NCBI RefSeq assembly: GCF_021134715.1
Contig: NC_060022.1
Location: 4,407,001-4,471,000, forward strand
Direction of reading: 5' to 3'
Length of the DNA stretch: 64,000 bases
From: Daphnia pulex
Lineage: Eukaryota; Arthropoda; Branchiopoda; Diplostraca; Daphniidae
Shown here in pieces: positions 38,513 to 50,483 of this stretch (position 1 is its first letter; each line of letters begins with the position of its first letter). The notes beneath the pieces were generated by a model. It had not been told where the DNA came from, searched no databases, and saw only the letters and a program-made list of their open reading frames with translations. Made by a program: the position numbers and the translations under genes.

Positions 38513-39227
38513 ATGGCAAAATTAATGAAAAGAAAAGAGTTGGAGCAGCATCTTCAAGAACTAGATGGATTTTCAAAGCCAAAAATCCTTCTTGAGCAAT
38601 ATGAAACAAGTATTATTTTAGTAACAAGTATTATTATTAATATTATTTACTTTACTTAGTTTTATATTTAAAGGAGCTCACATTGCTGCTTGCATGCTGC
38701 ACACCATTGAAAGTGCCTATGGAGATCTGTATCAGAAAACTGTGCTTGATTTGGGGTGTGGGTGCAGTGTTTTAGGAATTGGATCAGTGTTATTGGGAGC
38801 CTCGTATGTTTTAGGAGTGGATATTGATGAAGAAGCATTGCAAATTTCAACATCTAACATAAGTCAATTCGAACTAAGTGAAATCAATTTACTTCAAGCA
38901 GATGTGAAGCTTTTACCTCAAATGTTGGAAGGGACCAAAAAATTTGACACAGTCATTATGAATCCCCCTTTTGGAACCAAGCATAACAAGGGATTAGATT
39001 CATTATTTTTAGAGATTGGACTTCAATGCCTCAACGAAAAAGGCGTATTGTATTCTCTACACAAGTCTTCGACACGAGACTATTTTCATCGAAAAGCCCC
39101 TGGCTGGAAAGTGGACGCCCGTGTTTTGGCCGAGCTCCGTTACGATTTACCAGCAACATATAAATTTCACAACAAATCATCAGTAGACATAGAAGTGGAT
39201 TTTTGGAGGTTTGAAAAGAAAAATTAA
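38513..39227 (+). CDS. METTL5: METTL5, 18S rRNA m6A methyltransferase
   Basis: Two exons, 38513-38609 and 38674-39227, encode 216 residues (human 209). METTL5 with TRMT112 methylates one adenine of 18S rRNA using S-adenosylmethionine. Motifs seen: TRAHIAA near residue 32, the SAM-binding LDLGCGCSVLGIG, the acidic GVDIDEEAL, and the catalytic NPPFGTKHNKG (NPPF). ELRYDLPATYKFH and VDIEVDFWRFE close the protein. The first ATG lies only five bases after the INIP stop; a second in-frame Met four codons on is an alternative start. Polyadenylation signals are at 39256-39266. It is convergent with DMAP1. Confidence 0.93.
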
Positions 39228-39255
39228 TTTGTATTTCAATCAATCGAGAGAAGAA

Positions 39256-39266
39256 AATAAAATAAA
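39256..39266 (+). terminator. Polyadenylation signals of METTL5
   Basis: Two overlapping AATAAA hexamers 29-39 bases past the stop codon. Confidence 0.6.
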
Positions 39267-39364
39267 AGATTGGCAATCACATGCGATTTTTTATCTTCTT
39301 CAACATGTTGTTCTGTTCGAGGGCCGCTTTTCTCTTTCGCTATAAGAGGGAAAATATTTAGGTT

Positions 39365-41143
39365 TCAATTATTGTTTTGCTGAGTTGATTTTTTTTTAAA
39401 GCGTACCATAGGTGTAGCAGCAGAGCCAACAACGTCAATAACTTCAGACAAGGCCTTGGGCCGGGCTGATACGTCTTCTGCTGGGATTGCTGGATCATTA
39501 TTGGAAAGCAATGAGGCTGGGATCTCTAGTGTTTTTCCAGGAGCTAAAGCTTCATATTGATGTCGTAAAGCTTGTAATTCGTATTCACAAGTTGAGAGAC
39601 CTAGTTTCAGTTCGTACAAAAGGACTAAATCGCTCCGAAGCTCGTTAAAGTTCTGGCAAATCTCTTCGGTTGGCATTGGATTTAATTCTAAATCAATGCA
39701 TAAAATATTAATATGCAAATTTTAATATGAAATGTGTGTCGTACCCAAGCCCAGTTCTGTTAGCATTTGTTCTATAGCTTTGGATTTTTTCTGGCCCACA
39801 CTAGGCGGCAACTTCATCCGCTGTGAGCGTAAAAATACACCACTGGCTTTAAACTCCGGAAACTTAATTCCGCTATTAGGTGTCTCCACGGAGGGCTGCT
39901 CATTAAATTTCATGAAAAATTTCATCATTTAATGAGTTAAACAAAGAAAAACTATTATAAAAAAATAAATAAATAAATAAAGCTTGGTTACCAGGAGCTC
40001 AAGTTTTGCTTTAGGTGTAGCAAATGGGGTATTTTTCTTTCGAATTTGTTGTTTTTTGTCGGGAGGTGTGCCTCGATGGGTTGCAGGGGAATGGTCTGCC
40101 GCAGCAGCAGTAGCTGAACCTCCGCTGTCCGCAGCTGTTATCAATTTCTGGAGATCTTGTGTTTTTCGTTCTCGATCTTTCTTGCGGGCTTCGATTTTCC
40201 TCAATTCTTGGAGTAGATTAGCTTCTTCCTCGACTTGTTCTGACGTACGTTCGAATAGCCTCTTTAACTGCTCTTTACGACGTTTTTCATTGTCGGCATC
40301 GTAAGCAATATTCTTTGGCTCTGGTCCTGTTGTATGCCTTGCCTTAAAAAAAAATATACAGTTATTTTTTTACTAGGTAACACAGACACAAATATCCTTT
40401 ACCTTGTTTAATATGTTGCAGATATCATAATATCTCTCCTTCAAGTCTTCGATTGACCTTTTTGAGAATCGTGTACTATCCCAGCGGTCCTGAATAACGG
40501 TGAAACGAAGATCAAATTGCCGACAGAGGTCAAACAAATGATCTGTTTCTTGCTTTGTCCAATTATCAAGTTGTAGTAATTGATATTCTTGATCAGTGTA
40601 AGAAAATATATGGACTTGCTAAAAAAAAATATTTTTATATAAAAGAAATTTTCAAATCAATTAAAAAAGATGGAAATCAACCTTGTTAAATTTAGCAAAT
40701 GGATACTCTTTCCCTTCATCTGCAGCTCTACGCCAATGGTGAAATACAGCTCCATCTTTCCGTGCTGGGTTAGTAAAGGGCATCCACTTCCAAGGTCTCA
40801 CTTTACGGACACCTAAATGAGCTTTTGCTTGCTTGTATCCTTTACCTGATTGGAAATATTTATGAAATCTTTGGCATACAAATATTTCTTTCCCTTACTG
40901 GAAGCACACAAATTGCAGACAGACAAAGTTGTTACCTGTGTCAGTTGGAAATAGAGGAGCTGCATCTTTACTATCATTGACCAAAAGATTGAAAAGTTCT
41001 CGTGCCATTCCCTCAGGTTTACGTAAAACTTCATTTTTAGGTTTGTATTTAGGTTTCGGTTTTTGCGTTCCCATAATACTTTCTTTCGTCACTTCTGGAG
41101 TTCCCGGTCTCCCTAGCTCCAAGATATCCAAAACATCAGCCAT
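39365..41143 (-). CDS. DMAP1: DMAP1 (DNMT1-associated protein 1)
   Basis: Six exons on minus: 41143-40936, 40845-40682, 40618-40403, 40342-39992, 39895-39745, 39687-39365; 470 residues against 467 in human. DMAP1 is a SANT/Myb-like subunit of the NuA4/TIP60 acetyltransferase and SRCAP chromatin complexes. Seen in order: ADVLDILELG at the start, KPEGMARELF, a PFTNPARKDG-type block, the SANT-like segment (NWTKQETDHLFDLCRQFDLR), KRSIEDLKERYYDICN, a Lys/Arg/Glu helix (RKEQLKRLFERT), and the C-terminal LRSQRMKLPPSVGQKK...EQML and NELRSDLVLLYELK. I chose the ATG at 41143; the frame is open further upstream without an ATG. The acceptor of exon 5 could lie three bases earlier. Divergent from DCAF1. 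Confidence 0.93.
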
Positions 41144-41860
41144 TTTTACTTTATTCCTCTTATGCCCGACGTTTTGATCCGACACGTGTCAACACTTACG
41201 ACAAGAATGTGAGTAACTTTCAAAGTTCAAACCACAAAATATTTGAAGAAAATGTCACATAACAATCGTAAAAAAAAAACGTCCACAAAGATTCACAAAA
41301 AGGACGACAAAAGCAGACACAGTTTTTTAAGCACGCTAGGTAACCATAAGAAAAGCTATTGTTGTCAAGTTTATTGAAAAATCCAATTGTGAGAAATATC
41401 ATTCAATTTGTAATATGAAAATTTGCTAGAAATTTTAAAAATATTTTAGCTATAATTTTATCATTTAAATCTGTATTCTGGAGGTCTAACTTCCTCAAAC
41501 AAGCAAACAATGGAATTCGCAAGAATTTTCCAAAATATTAATCTGACAACGTTTTTTTCTCAAGTCTGCACATAGAAATTACACAGAACGTGGTGCACAC
41601 TTCTGCAGCAATTTCAAAGAAACTTAATTTTAATAAGGGAAGTTGTAGTTTCAGATAGACGTAACAGTTCGAAGGTGAGTTTTTGTTGTTTATAATGCAA
41701 TAGTTTTTTTTTAACTTATGGTGAAGATTTGTGACCCATTGAAGTTATTCTACTCGTGTTGTGAAATTGTGATTGGGTTCCAAAAACGTCCTTTTGTGTT
41801 TCATTTTGGCGTCGATAAGTTTCAGCTAATTTGTTCTTATTTACATTTAAGTCATCCAGT
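41144..41860. promoter_or_regulatory. Divergent promoter region DMAP1/DCAF1
   Basis: About 720 bases between outward start codons. Non-coding 5' exons of DCAF1 may lie here (a GGTGAGTT donor near 41676, an AG acceptor before 41861). No other feature seen. Confidence 0.45.
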
Positions 41861-44800
41861 ATGGCGAACGACACCGTAAATCTGACTGAAATGTCAGATG
41901 TCAGTGCTATTTTGAGGTTATTTGAGGAACATCATGTAGCACCAACATTTGATCCTGTTCCCTATCTTTCTAGGTATGTGTTATTTGTTTTTTTGCAAGA
42001 TTTTTTTTTTCTTAATCATGTTAATTTTTGTTTTCAAGACTGGCTGAACTTTTGGAAACAGAAACAGAAAATTACCTAAAAATGGATCCAGATCCTTTTG
42101 ATGATCGTAACCCTTCTAGGAATCCAAATTGCAGCTTTGGACACATGCTTAAAATAATATTCAAGAAGGAAATTTTTATGCAAAAAGTATTATTTTCATT
42201 TACTTGGCCTTGATCTTCATTCTAAATATAAATGCTATTTTTTCATTTTTCTTAATATTAGTTAGTTGGAGACTATTTACGTGACACTTACTGGACCAGA
42301 TTAGGCATTTCTACCAGAGATTCAAGGGAACTCAATACAGCTGCAGCTCGTCTTGTTCTAGATTTAATGCCAGGCTTAGAAGTATCTGTGGTGTTTCAAG
42401 ACACAGAAGGATTGATCAACAGACTTTTTAGTTGGGCAGAAAAAGGTCCAGAACCACTTCAAAGCTACGCTACTGGTTTGCTAGCTGCTGCGATGGAACT
42501 ACAAGACTTGGCTGCTAACTTTCGTGAGTTAAACGCTCATCTAGCACCGTTAATGTTGAAAAGGTTATGGGAAATCCAAAAGAGATGTGCCGAAGAAAAG
42601 AAAAATGACGAACTCGGAAAAATCAAAAGATTTTCAAAATTTTCAAGCGACCAACCGAGTACCTCGAGCAAAACCCCAAAGAATACGGCGAGTAGTAAGA
42701 GTCGAGCATCTTCCAGTTCAAAGGTCCCAAAGGATGAAGATGCTGAATTAATGCCTGGACCAGAACCGGCCGATGGAGCCTCCGATAAAGGAAAATTGCC
42801 AAAGAATAACAAAGCAAAGAAATTTCAAGGCAGGATTAAAGGTTCCAAAGAGAGAAAAAGTGGAAATGCATCTCTGAATGGATCAGCTATGAATGATTCT
42901 AGCAACTCGTCTTGGGCCGAAATGGAATCATACGTCATCGGTAAAAGATTATTCTCCATGCAACAAGTGTGTCTGTAAAGTTAAAAAACTAACACTTCTT
43001 ACTTTATTTATAGGAACGTATCAAATGCATCCATTGACGGACTCAACTCGGCAAATCTTAATCTTGCGATATTTAACACCCATGGGTGAATATCAAGAGT
43101 TACTAGTTCACATGTTCGAGCAAAAGGCGCTCGACCTTATTCTTAACTACATCGACTTTGACGAGACCCAAGATTCGCGTTTATCGTTCGAAGCACTTAA
43201 ATATCTCGGAGCACTGCTTTGTCACAAAAAATTTGCCATCGAGTTTATTCATCATCAGGGATTGCATCGCTTACTTGAAATTCCACGGCCGAGCATTGCT
43301 GCAACTGGAGTTGCCATGTGTCTTTATTACATTGCGTATTGCGAAGATGCCATGGAGCGAGTCTGTCTCTTACCAGATCACGTCATTCAAGAGCTAGTCC
43401 GATATGCTCTTTGGCTACTGGAGTGTTCGCACGAATCTGGACGTTGTCACGCTACCATGTTCTTTGGGACATCGTTTCAGTTCCGCATTATTTTGGAACA
43501 GTTTGACGCCCAGGATGGTCTTCGCCGGTTGTACAATATGATCAGCACTTTGTCAATACTTTCAATGGAAGATGCAAGTGATTTGTTGGATGATGACGAA
43601 TCTCATGCTGCACGCCAAACCGTTCGACACGTCTGTGCGGCGCTAAAACGATACTTTGAAATTCATCTGGCTGGGAAAGTTGAACATCTTCAACGGATCA
43701 GAGTTCGTGAAATGGGTGGTTCTCCCCATCCGTCAACACCTCCCTACAAAGCAATCAAGCTTAATGCAGATCAAATTATCGATCTAATCACCACTGCTCA
43801 AGAACTGCTTCCGTTTCGGGCAAGTTGGTCACCCGTCAATGAATTTGTTAGCCTCGGGGGTATCCCTCTGCTTCTACAAGTTATTGCAATATCCTACCTA
43901 TGGAATTTTACCGGACGTGCCGAGACTGTTCGCAGCGCTTTGGTAAAGAAATTAAATATATTCTTAAAGTTAAATTATTAAATATATTTTATTTTATTTT
44001 GCAGGATGTTTTAGCCGTTTGTTCTGTTTCTTTCAGAGTTCAGATGCTATTTTGTGATCGTATTCAAATTCCGGATGACGCCAATGCTGTAGGCATTAAT
44101 ATTCTACTTGGAGCAGCTGAAGGAGACATTGTAGCTGACCCCGAAGTTCAGCGTGCCGCTCTTTGCGTACTCATTCACTGCGTTTGTGCTCCCGTCCATC
44201 GAGTTGGAGGTTCTGTCGGTAGATTTAATGGCAGTGCCAAAAGACGCAGCGTGGTAATTTCAATGATATTTTCTTATTGTAGAATTTATGTATTTACGCA
44301 TTGTGCTTTGTATAGGCTAGTCGAACGAGCGAAGAGGTTCTCAACCAAGTTTGGGAGTGTGTACGATCCCACAATGGAATCATGGTGTTAATGGACCTTC
44401 TATCTGTTAAAACACCCATTACGGATGCTGACTCGATTCGCGCTTTAGCCTGTAAGGCCTTGTTAGGTCTTGCACGCAGCGAAAATGCTCGCCAAATCAT
44501 GGGTAAACTACCCTTGTTCACCAGCGGTCAATTGCAGGTAAATCATAAAAAATAATTTCTTATTTTGTAAATTAATATCAACCCAAATTCTGTCTCAGGT
44601 TCTCATGAGAGAACCAGTGTTGCAAGATAAACGTCAAGAGCACGTCAAGTTCCAGAAATTTGGATTGGAATTGTTGGAACAAGTCTCCGGTCGAATCAAG
44701 TCCAATGTCAACGAATTTGAGTTATCCTTAGCCAAGATACACAAAGCAGATGTGGTATGAAAAATAATTATAATAAAGAAAAGTTTCCGTTTTTCAAGTA

Positions 44801-46872
44801 TTTGAAATGTCGTGCTCCATCAGGTTGCACAGACGCGTATCCAGTTTAACGAAAAGCAGTTACTGCAGTTGATCCACCAGCATCTGTTAAGCAAGAACAT
44901 GGTTGAATCTGCTTCAATATTAATGAAAGAAGCTGGACTCCCTCCACTTCCTCTAAAGCAAGCCAGCTCTAACTTCCCGCCTTATCGAGCTACCGGAAAT
45001 ACTCCCTCTACTCCAAGCAGGACCGGACGTGTTAACTCACAAGGAGCTGTAGCACTTCCTAGTACTCCAGTTGCAGTCCCCTCGACATCTACGCCGACGC
45101 AACAAATGGGAATAATTAAAGTGAATTTGTCTAGCAGGTGAAAAGAGCTATAAAAATGAAATATCTATTTTTTTTGTTTACTTATTTCACTTTTTTGCGT
45201 ATAGTAGGCGTTTGAGACCAGGAATGCCTTCACCTGGCCCTCAACCGGGTGTTAATTCTCAGCACAGGGCTTTGCAAAAAGTCACTAACTGGGATTCGCC
45301 AACCACTATGAACAAATCACTCGGAGCTGCTAACGTCAGTACTGGTGAAACATCTCGTGGCGTGTCGTTAGACGCAATTGTCACTGAGTACTTGATGAAT
45401 CAGCATGCTCTGTGTAAGACACCGATGGTGACTTGTCCACAGTTTGACCTTTTCCAACCCCACAAATGTCCAGATGCTAAATCAAAGAACACGGCTCCAG
45501 CAAACTTCGCATTAAGAGTTCAAAAGCGAGCCATCCATCCTCGGTTTGGTGGTCTCGATGGAGCCAGAATGGACCGCAAATTGGTTTACTCTCGCTTCCG
45601 ACCTGTTAGAACGTTTCGCAATGACTCTGAAACGTTTACTTGCTGCGCTTTTTCACCGTGTGAGCAATTTCTTATGATCGGGAACCAAACGGGCGAGTTG
45701 AAGCTATACAATGTCAACACAGCTGTAGAAGAAGCAACATACCAATGCCATGAAAACTATCTTTTCAACATTGAACCAAACTGGACTGGTGACCTTTTAC
45801 TAACGTCAGGAATGTACCGACCCCCTTATTCATGCCTGTGGGCTGTCGGTGACTTTTTCGACATGAAGTACTCCTTTGAGGAGGAAGAATACGTCGAATT
45901 TAGTAAGACAGTTCAAGATAAAATTGTTGGGACTAAAGGCGAAACTGCCACTGTATATGATGTGGCCACTGGTAAGAAATTGTTAAGCCTTACTCCCACA
46001 ACGTCCAACAACTATTCAAAGAACCGTGCCACCTTTCATCCTAGCGATGAGTTGATTCTTTCTGACGGTGTTTTATGGGACGCCGTATCAGGTAACTATT
46101 CTATTTTATATGCGTATCGAGCTGTTGTTCAATCCTATTTTTCCATAATCTAGGGACACAAATTCACAAGTTTGATAAGCTTAATCAGTCGCTTAGTGGA
46201 ACTTTTCATCCCAACGGATTGGAAATCATCTCAAGTTCAGAAGTTTGGGACATCAGAACATATCATTTACTACGAACCGTTCCAACCCTTGATCAGTGTC
46301 AAGTCACATTTTCAGCTTCCGGTGACGTCATTTACGCAGTTCATTTGGAAGAAGAGAGTAGAGAAGAACCGATGTACGATTCCTCTTTCAAGACACTAGA
46401 CGCCGGCGATTACTCCTCTATTGCTACGATTGACGTCAAACGGTGTATCTATGGACTGTGTTCCAACAAATATGACACACAAATAGCCGTTGTGGAGAAC
46501 TCGAGAGAGTTTAACACTCCAAGCGAATCGATCGTCCGGCTGTACGACGTGGGCAGGCTACGTGATGATGAAGACGTCGGATCAGAAGTGGAGGAAGAGG
46601 AAGGAGATGACGATGGAGGTGCATCTGAAAATTCGGACGACGATTTAGAAATGCTTGATGAACTGGTTAACGGCGGAGGTGATGAAGATGGTATCGACGT
46701 GGATATTGATTCTAGCGATTCATCGGACGACGGACAATTTGGTGATTCAGACGATGATGACGACGACGATGATGATGACTCCAATTCATATTTTGGTTCC
46801 TCAGATGAATTCGATGAGGAACTGTTTTCTTTGAACGCTGACAGTAACAGCAGTGGTAGTAGTTCAACGTGA
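41861..46872 (+). CDS. DCAF1: DCAF1 (VprBP), CRL4 substrate receptor
   Basis: Ten exons, 41861-41973, 42039-42186, 42262-42940, 43014-43942, 44005-44253, 44316-44537, 44599-44754, 44824-45137, 45205-46091, 46154-46872, encode 1471 residues (human 1507). DCAF1 links substrates to the DDB1-CUL4 ubiquitin ligase and also serves the HERC-type ligase EDVP. The N-terminal helical region includes SYATGLLAAAMELQDLAANFRE. A Lys/Ser-rich linker follows (about residues 190-300). A LisH motif is at LLQLIHQHLLSKNMVESASI (exon 8). WD40 repeats occupy exons 9-10 (CCAFSPCEQFLMIG, ATFHPSDELILSDG, EVWDIRTYHLLR). The tail is very acidic, with a run of Asp near the end, as in animal DCAF1. All introns are GT-AG. 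Confidence 0.93.
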
Positions 46873-47039
46873 GCAGAGCACAAGTCATTCTGGGTTGTAA
46901 GCTTCTAACTAATACATTGTCTATTGTTTTCAATCACAATTGTATTTTGGCTTCTTAAAAATTTGATTTCAGAAGGCTGAATCACAATACTTGTTCTAGT
47001 TCTATTTCATCACATTTAAACATGGTCATTCAGCTAGGC

Positions 47040-47647
47040 CTATTTCCCACCCCTTTCTAACTGGAGTCTGGCTTGGTTTCCACGATTAGGCTGCACCAAC
47101 AAGAAAAAAGAAAAAAAATTAGATACTAATCTATGTGTAATTAATGAATCATCCTTACCTTAACAATGTTTGCATGTCTGGCCAATTCTTCATCCATGAG
47201 CTGAGACTCCCATTCATTGCCACTTTCTTCGTGTTCCACAGAGTAATATACTGGAGCAAATTGACGTCTTGCTTGTTTTGTGGTTCTTCTTCTGATTATA
47301 ATGAAGATCTGTATAAAATAATTATATCAAAATTGTCAAAACAGTACAATACATATATTATTGGTCAGCGTTTGCTTTTCAAAATTTAAACTTACAATAG
47401 CTGCCACGGCAAGAAGGAGACCTAAAAACCAATAATTAAACAAAAAAATTACACACACATTTTCTTTATTATTTTTTTCTTAATTACCAATAATAACCAA
47501 CGGTATTAGAACAACGCTAACGGTGTCGTCGTGCTCTGCAGATGGGCCTGAGTTTTGATCTAAAGAACTTTCCGTACTGTTTCCAGCATCAATAATTGTA
47601 GAATTTTCGTTCGTTAAAACGAAGCTGCCATTATTCGTCTGATCCAT
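47040..47647 (-). CDS. Small single-pass membrane protein (possibly SMIM29-like)
   Basis: Four exons on minus, 47647-47488, 47421-47396, 47308-47159 and 47090-47040, encode 128 residues. The N-terminus is polar with NxS/T sites (MDQTNNGSF, ENSTII, GNSTESS) and has no signal peptide. A hydrophobic segment follows, VVLIPLVIIGLLLAVAAIIF (about residues 43-65), then a basic stop-transfer stretch RRRTTKQARRQ and an acidic cytoplasmic tail (YYSVEHEESGNEWESQ). The pattern suggests a type III or type I-like single-pass protein. The RR..RR..P.Y.Y..E..E spacing is reminiscent of SMIM29, but this is a weak resemblance. It is convergent with DCAF1, 167 bases between stops. Confidence 0.72.
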
Positions 47648-48504
47648 GGTTCAGTAGTTCACTTGAAATAAATGTGTTCACCAGTTCCTTCTTCGAAATA
47701 AGAGAAAAGAAAGTGAACCAACAGTTGTTGTAAGTTCGTGTTGTTATTTATCATTGCATACGCCATCTCGTAGCTGAAAAACGTACACAGTTTGTTTCAT
47801 TTTACATGCTTTACAGAGAGTTGCGTTAGTTAAAAAAAAACGTTAATGCAAACAAATGTGAATAATTAACAATGATATTTAGTTATGAACTCAGTAACAA
47901 ACCAGAATAATAAATTAAAATGAATAATAATGAGGCTGAGGCCCACATCCAATGAGTCATGAAATGAAGAAATGATCGTGAATCACTGATGAGTGATGAC
48001 GAAATTTCCTCTTCAGATTTCAAGCTCCACGGTTTCCACCCACTGTGGAACCCACCCACTGTGGAACCCACCCACTTAATTACATTTTAATCTAAAGTAC
48101 TTTTTAGTAACTCATTGCGATCTTTGTTTGATAAAGTCAATAAATGTAAAGACAGCAACCCTGACACTAATGTGTTAATAATTGTGGAATGCCAGCCCAG
48201 CTCAAATCTCCGCGTGGAGTACTGGAGTTAATTTATTATGGCGGGTTTCGTCTAATAAAAATAATCTGGGTTTTTTTCAATTAAATCTTAAATGTTTTCT
48301 TGCCTGTGGTAGGGGGCATAGTAATATTGTTGATACGAAATAATTTATGCTTAAATAATCGCGATCCGTTCGGCGGATGTCGAGCGTTTGCGATAAACCC
48401 GCTTTTATCGTTTTCGCGGTTAAAATTTAGGGAAGGGATCGATTTTTTAGACAGCTAAAAGAAAAGCGTCGTCTGCTTTTTTTGTTGTGTTTAACAAATC
48501 AGAG
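47648..48504. other. Intergenic region with a small 16-bp tandem repeat
   Basis: No gene seen. At 48039-48076 the 16-bp unit CCCACTGTGGAACCCA occurs twice, followed by a partial third copy. Confidence 0.5.
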
Positions 48505-49203
48505 ATGAAGTTTACGATAAGAAAGAAAAACGGAAGGATGACATTCGAAATGCAGCTGAAGCCTGAAGGTAAATTCAATCTGATTATATATTGCTATAGT
48601 ATTTGTTGTAATGTTTAAGTCAATTGGTTAAAGTCAATCTGGAAAGCCATTGTGTTGATTTGTAAAAAGATGTTGGCAAAGACAAAATTTCCTATTTGCT
48701 CTTTGCTTTTAGAGATTAAATTTAAAACATTTCGAGTTTCACAATTTCATTTTTACCAATCTTAAGTTGGGAAAACCAACATAAGTTGTTTGTCAGCAAA
48801 TCATTCCAGTTTCTGTAGGAAAATCACAAGTTTATGTGGAAAACAATAACGTTGATGGCTTGATGCTAAGAAAACATGGTAAACATACAATTTTCATATT
48901 TTCTTGCAATTTTTACCATGTTCTATTAACTAAAAGACCATGGTTTTACTTTGCAAATCTGTCAATAATTGTAATTTTAAACATTTTTAATTTTTGAAAG
49001 AAACAACAATGGAATCATTTTCTGACAAACCAACTATCACAATTTAGACACCTGTGTTCACAATTAACTTAAATCTTTTAAAGCAATTGGCAGCTAGAAA
49101 ATTTTATGATCAAACTCGTCAAGAGGAACTTGCCGCCACACCGGCACCTCTTGGTTCCGATAGAGTCATGTTTTCAACTAAGATGGAATCGAAACTATAT
49201 TAG
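48505..49203 (+). CDS. Possible small three-exon gene (77 residues), unrecognised
   Basis: Exons 48505-48568, 48819-48878 and 49094-49203 have GT-AG borders (GAAGGTAAAT, TTTCTGTAG; CATGGTAAAC, TTGGCAG) and matching phases (1 and 1), and give an open frame of 77 residues ending in TAG. The product starts MKFTIRKKNGRMTFEMQL, is basic at first, and ends in a polar stretch (FYDQTRQEELAATP, GSDRVMFSTKMESK). The amino-acid composition looks protein-like, not like random AT-rich DNA. I do not recognise it. No clear polyadenylation signal follows within about 100 bases. Chance agreement of phases cannot be excluded. Confidence 0.45.
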
Positions 49204-50396
49204 ATTAAATGCGATGATTTACTGACACTGTAACACATTTAAGAGACAAAATGAAAAACAAAATCAGTATCAGACAGGGTATCAGGGAACGAGATATTTC
49301 AGTGAAAATTCGAGGACACATGTGTAATTCATCCAAAACAAGTAACGCTGATGCAAAATATTGCTGACTCTAATCAGTTGTAAGTCATAAAATCACACTC
49401 GCTACATAGTCTGATTTTTTTAATTGCTTTTGGAAAATTGCCTTCATTTTGAATATCGCCGCCCTACATCAATCTGCTACATCATAAGAGTTTCTTCTTA
49501 TGGTGAAACAGTTGAATAGGATTTTTTTGAGAAATTAAATTTTAAGAAAGTACATAAAGGGCGGGGGATGTAATGTCAGTTGCTCTTTTCTATAGAAATC
49601 TTGTGTAATAACCCAAAGAATGATAAAATACCGCTTAGTCATCGAATCTCTTTGTCAAATATTTCGGTTCAACAACCGGACATTGTCAGAAGACGAGAGT
49701 TGTCCGATGTGTTCAAAGTGCGCCATTCGACCTCCGACAAATTGTGGACTATTGCAAAAAAAGAAACAGTGTATGAAAAGAGAGAAACACTATAGCGGAA
49801 AGGCTTCCATAGTGGAGAGAAAAAAAAACTTGTTGGCGCAGTGTTGTAGAGCGAGTAGCTGAAAAACGAAATGCGATCTGCGATAATGTAGACCGGAAAT
49901 TAGCTGTTTTTCACAACATGATTCTCCATCAGCGATACAAGGATACAGAGAGGCAACTGAGACTCGATTGCATTTTCAGGTCATGTGATTTCGACGCACA
50001 TACTCCGCTGCAAGCAGCGTAATTGGAGCTCGATAGAGAAATGAGAAAAATATGCGCGGGAATTCAATTAACAGCGATTTCCATCTATACGATTTTTGCT
50101 GGTTTATTCGATGAGGAGATACCTTGATTTGGATACATAATTGGTAAATTGATCTCTAGCGAAGAATAAGTATGGTGTGGTGTGATTTGCCATTCGAGTA
50201 GTTATAGCCAAGTGTCGTAGCTGAATTTGCACATTAACTTGATTTGTGGAAATCTTGCAATACATGTCAAGCAGTCTCAGCAGCTCACGAGGCGTTTTAT
50301 TTTCGCATGACCTCCTTGCATACTGGAGGTTATCTGCTGCACAGAGCGAGTCAGACTAACCGAAAATTTCGCTGATGGACCATCTTTGGAAGAGGC
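49204..50396. other. Upstream region of VTG-C
   Basis: No supported gene. An 80-residue frame at 49620-49862 has a Cys cluster (CPMCSKC) but no further support. TTATCTGCTGC at 50330-50340 is a GATA-type site similar to that before VTG-B. Confidence 0.4.
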
Positions 50397-50404
50397 TACA
50401 TAAG
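50397..50404 (+). promoter_or_regulatory. TATA-like box of VTG-C
   Basis: TACATAAG, 87 bases before the ATG. It is weaker than the boxes of VTG-A and VTG-B but at the same distance. The leader also holds TTCGGGC and CCAAG, shared with the VTG-A leader. Confidence 0.55.
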
Positions 50405-50483
50405 CCCGACTTTCTCACGGGCCACAACTGTGTTTCATCCCGTTATCCATTGCCGCAAATCCTTCGGGCACATGGTTACCAAG

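Noticed and set aside
46720-46810. Asp-repeat tract as a microsatellite error
   Set aside because: Acidic C-terminal tails are normal in animal DCAF1 and the frame stays open to a proper stop.
49620-49862. Cys cluster CPMCSKC...NCG...KKQC resembling a CXXC zinc finger
   Set aside because: The central CGxCxxC block is missing, no splice or start support, and the flanks show no related coding sequence.
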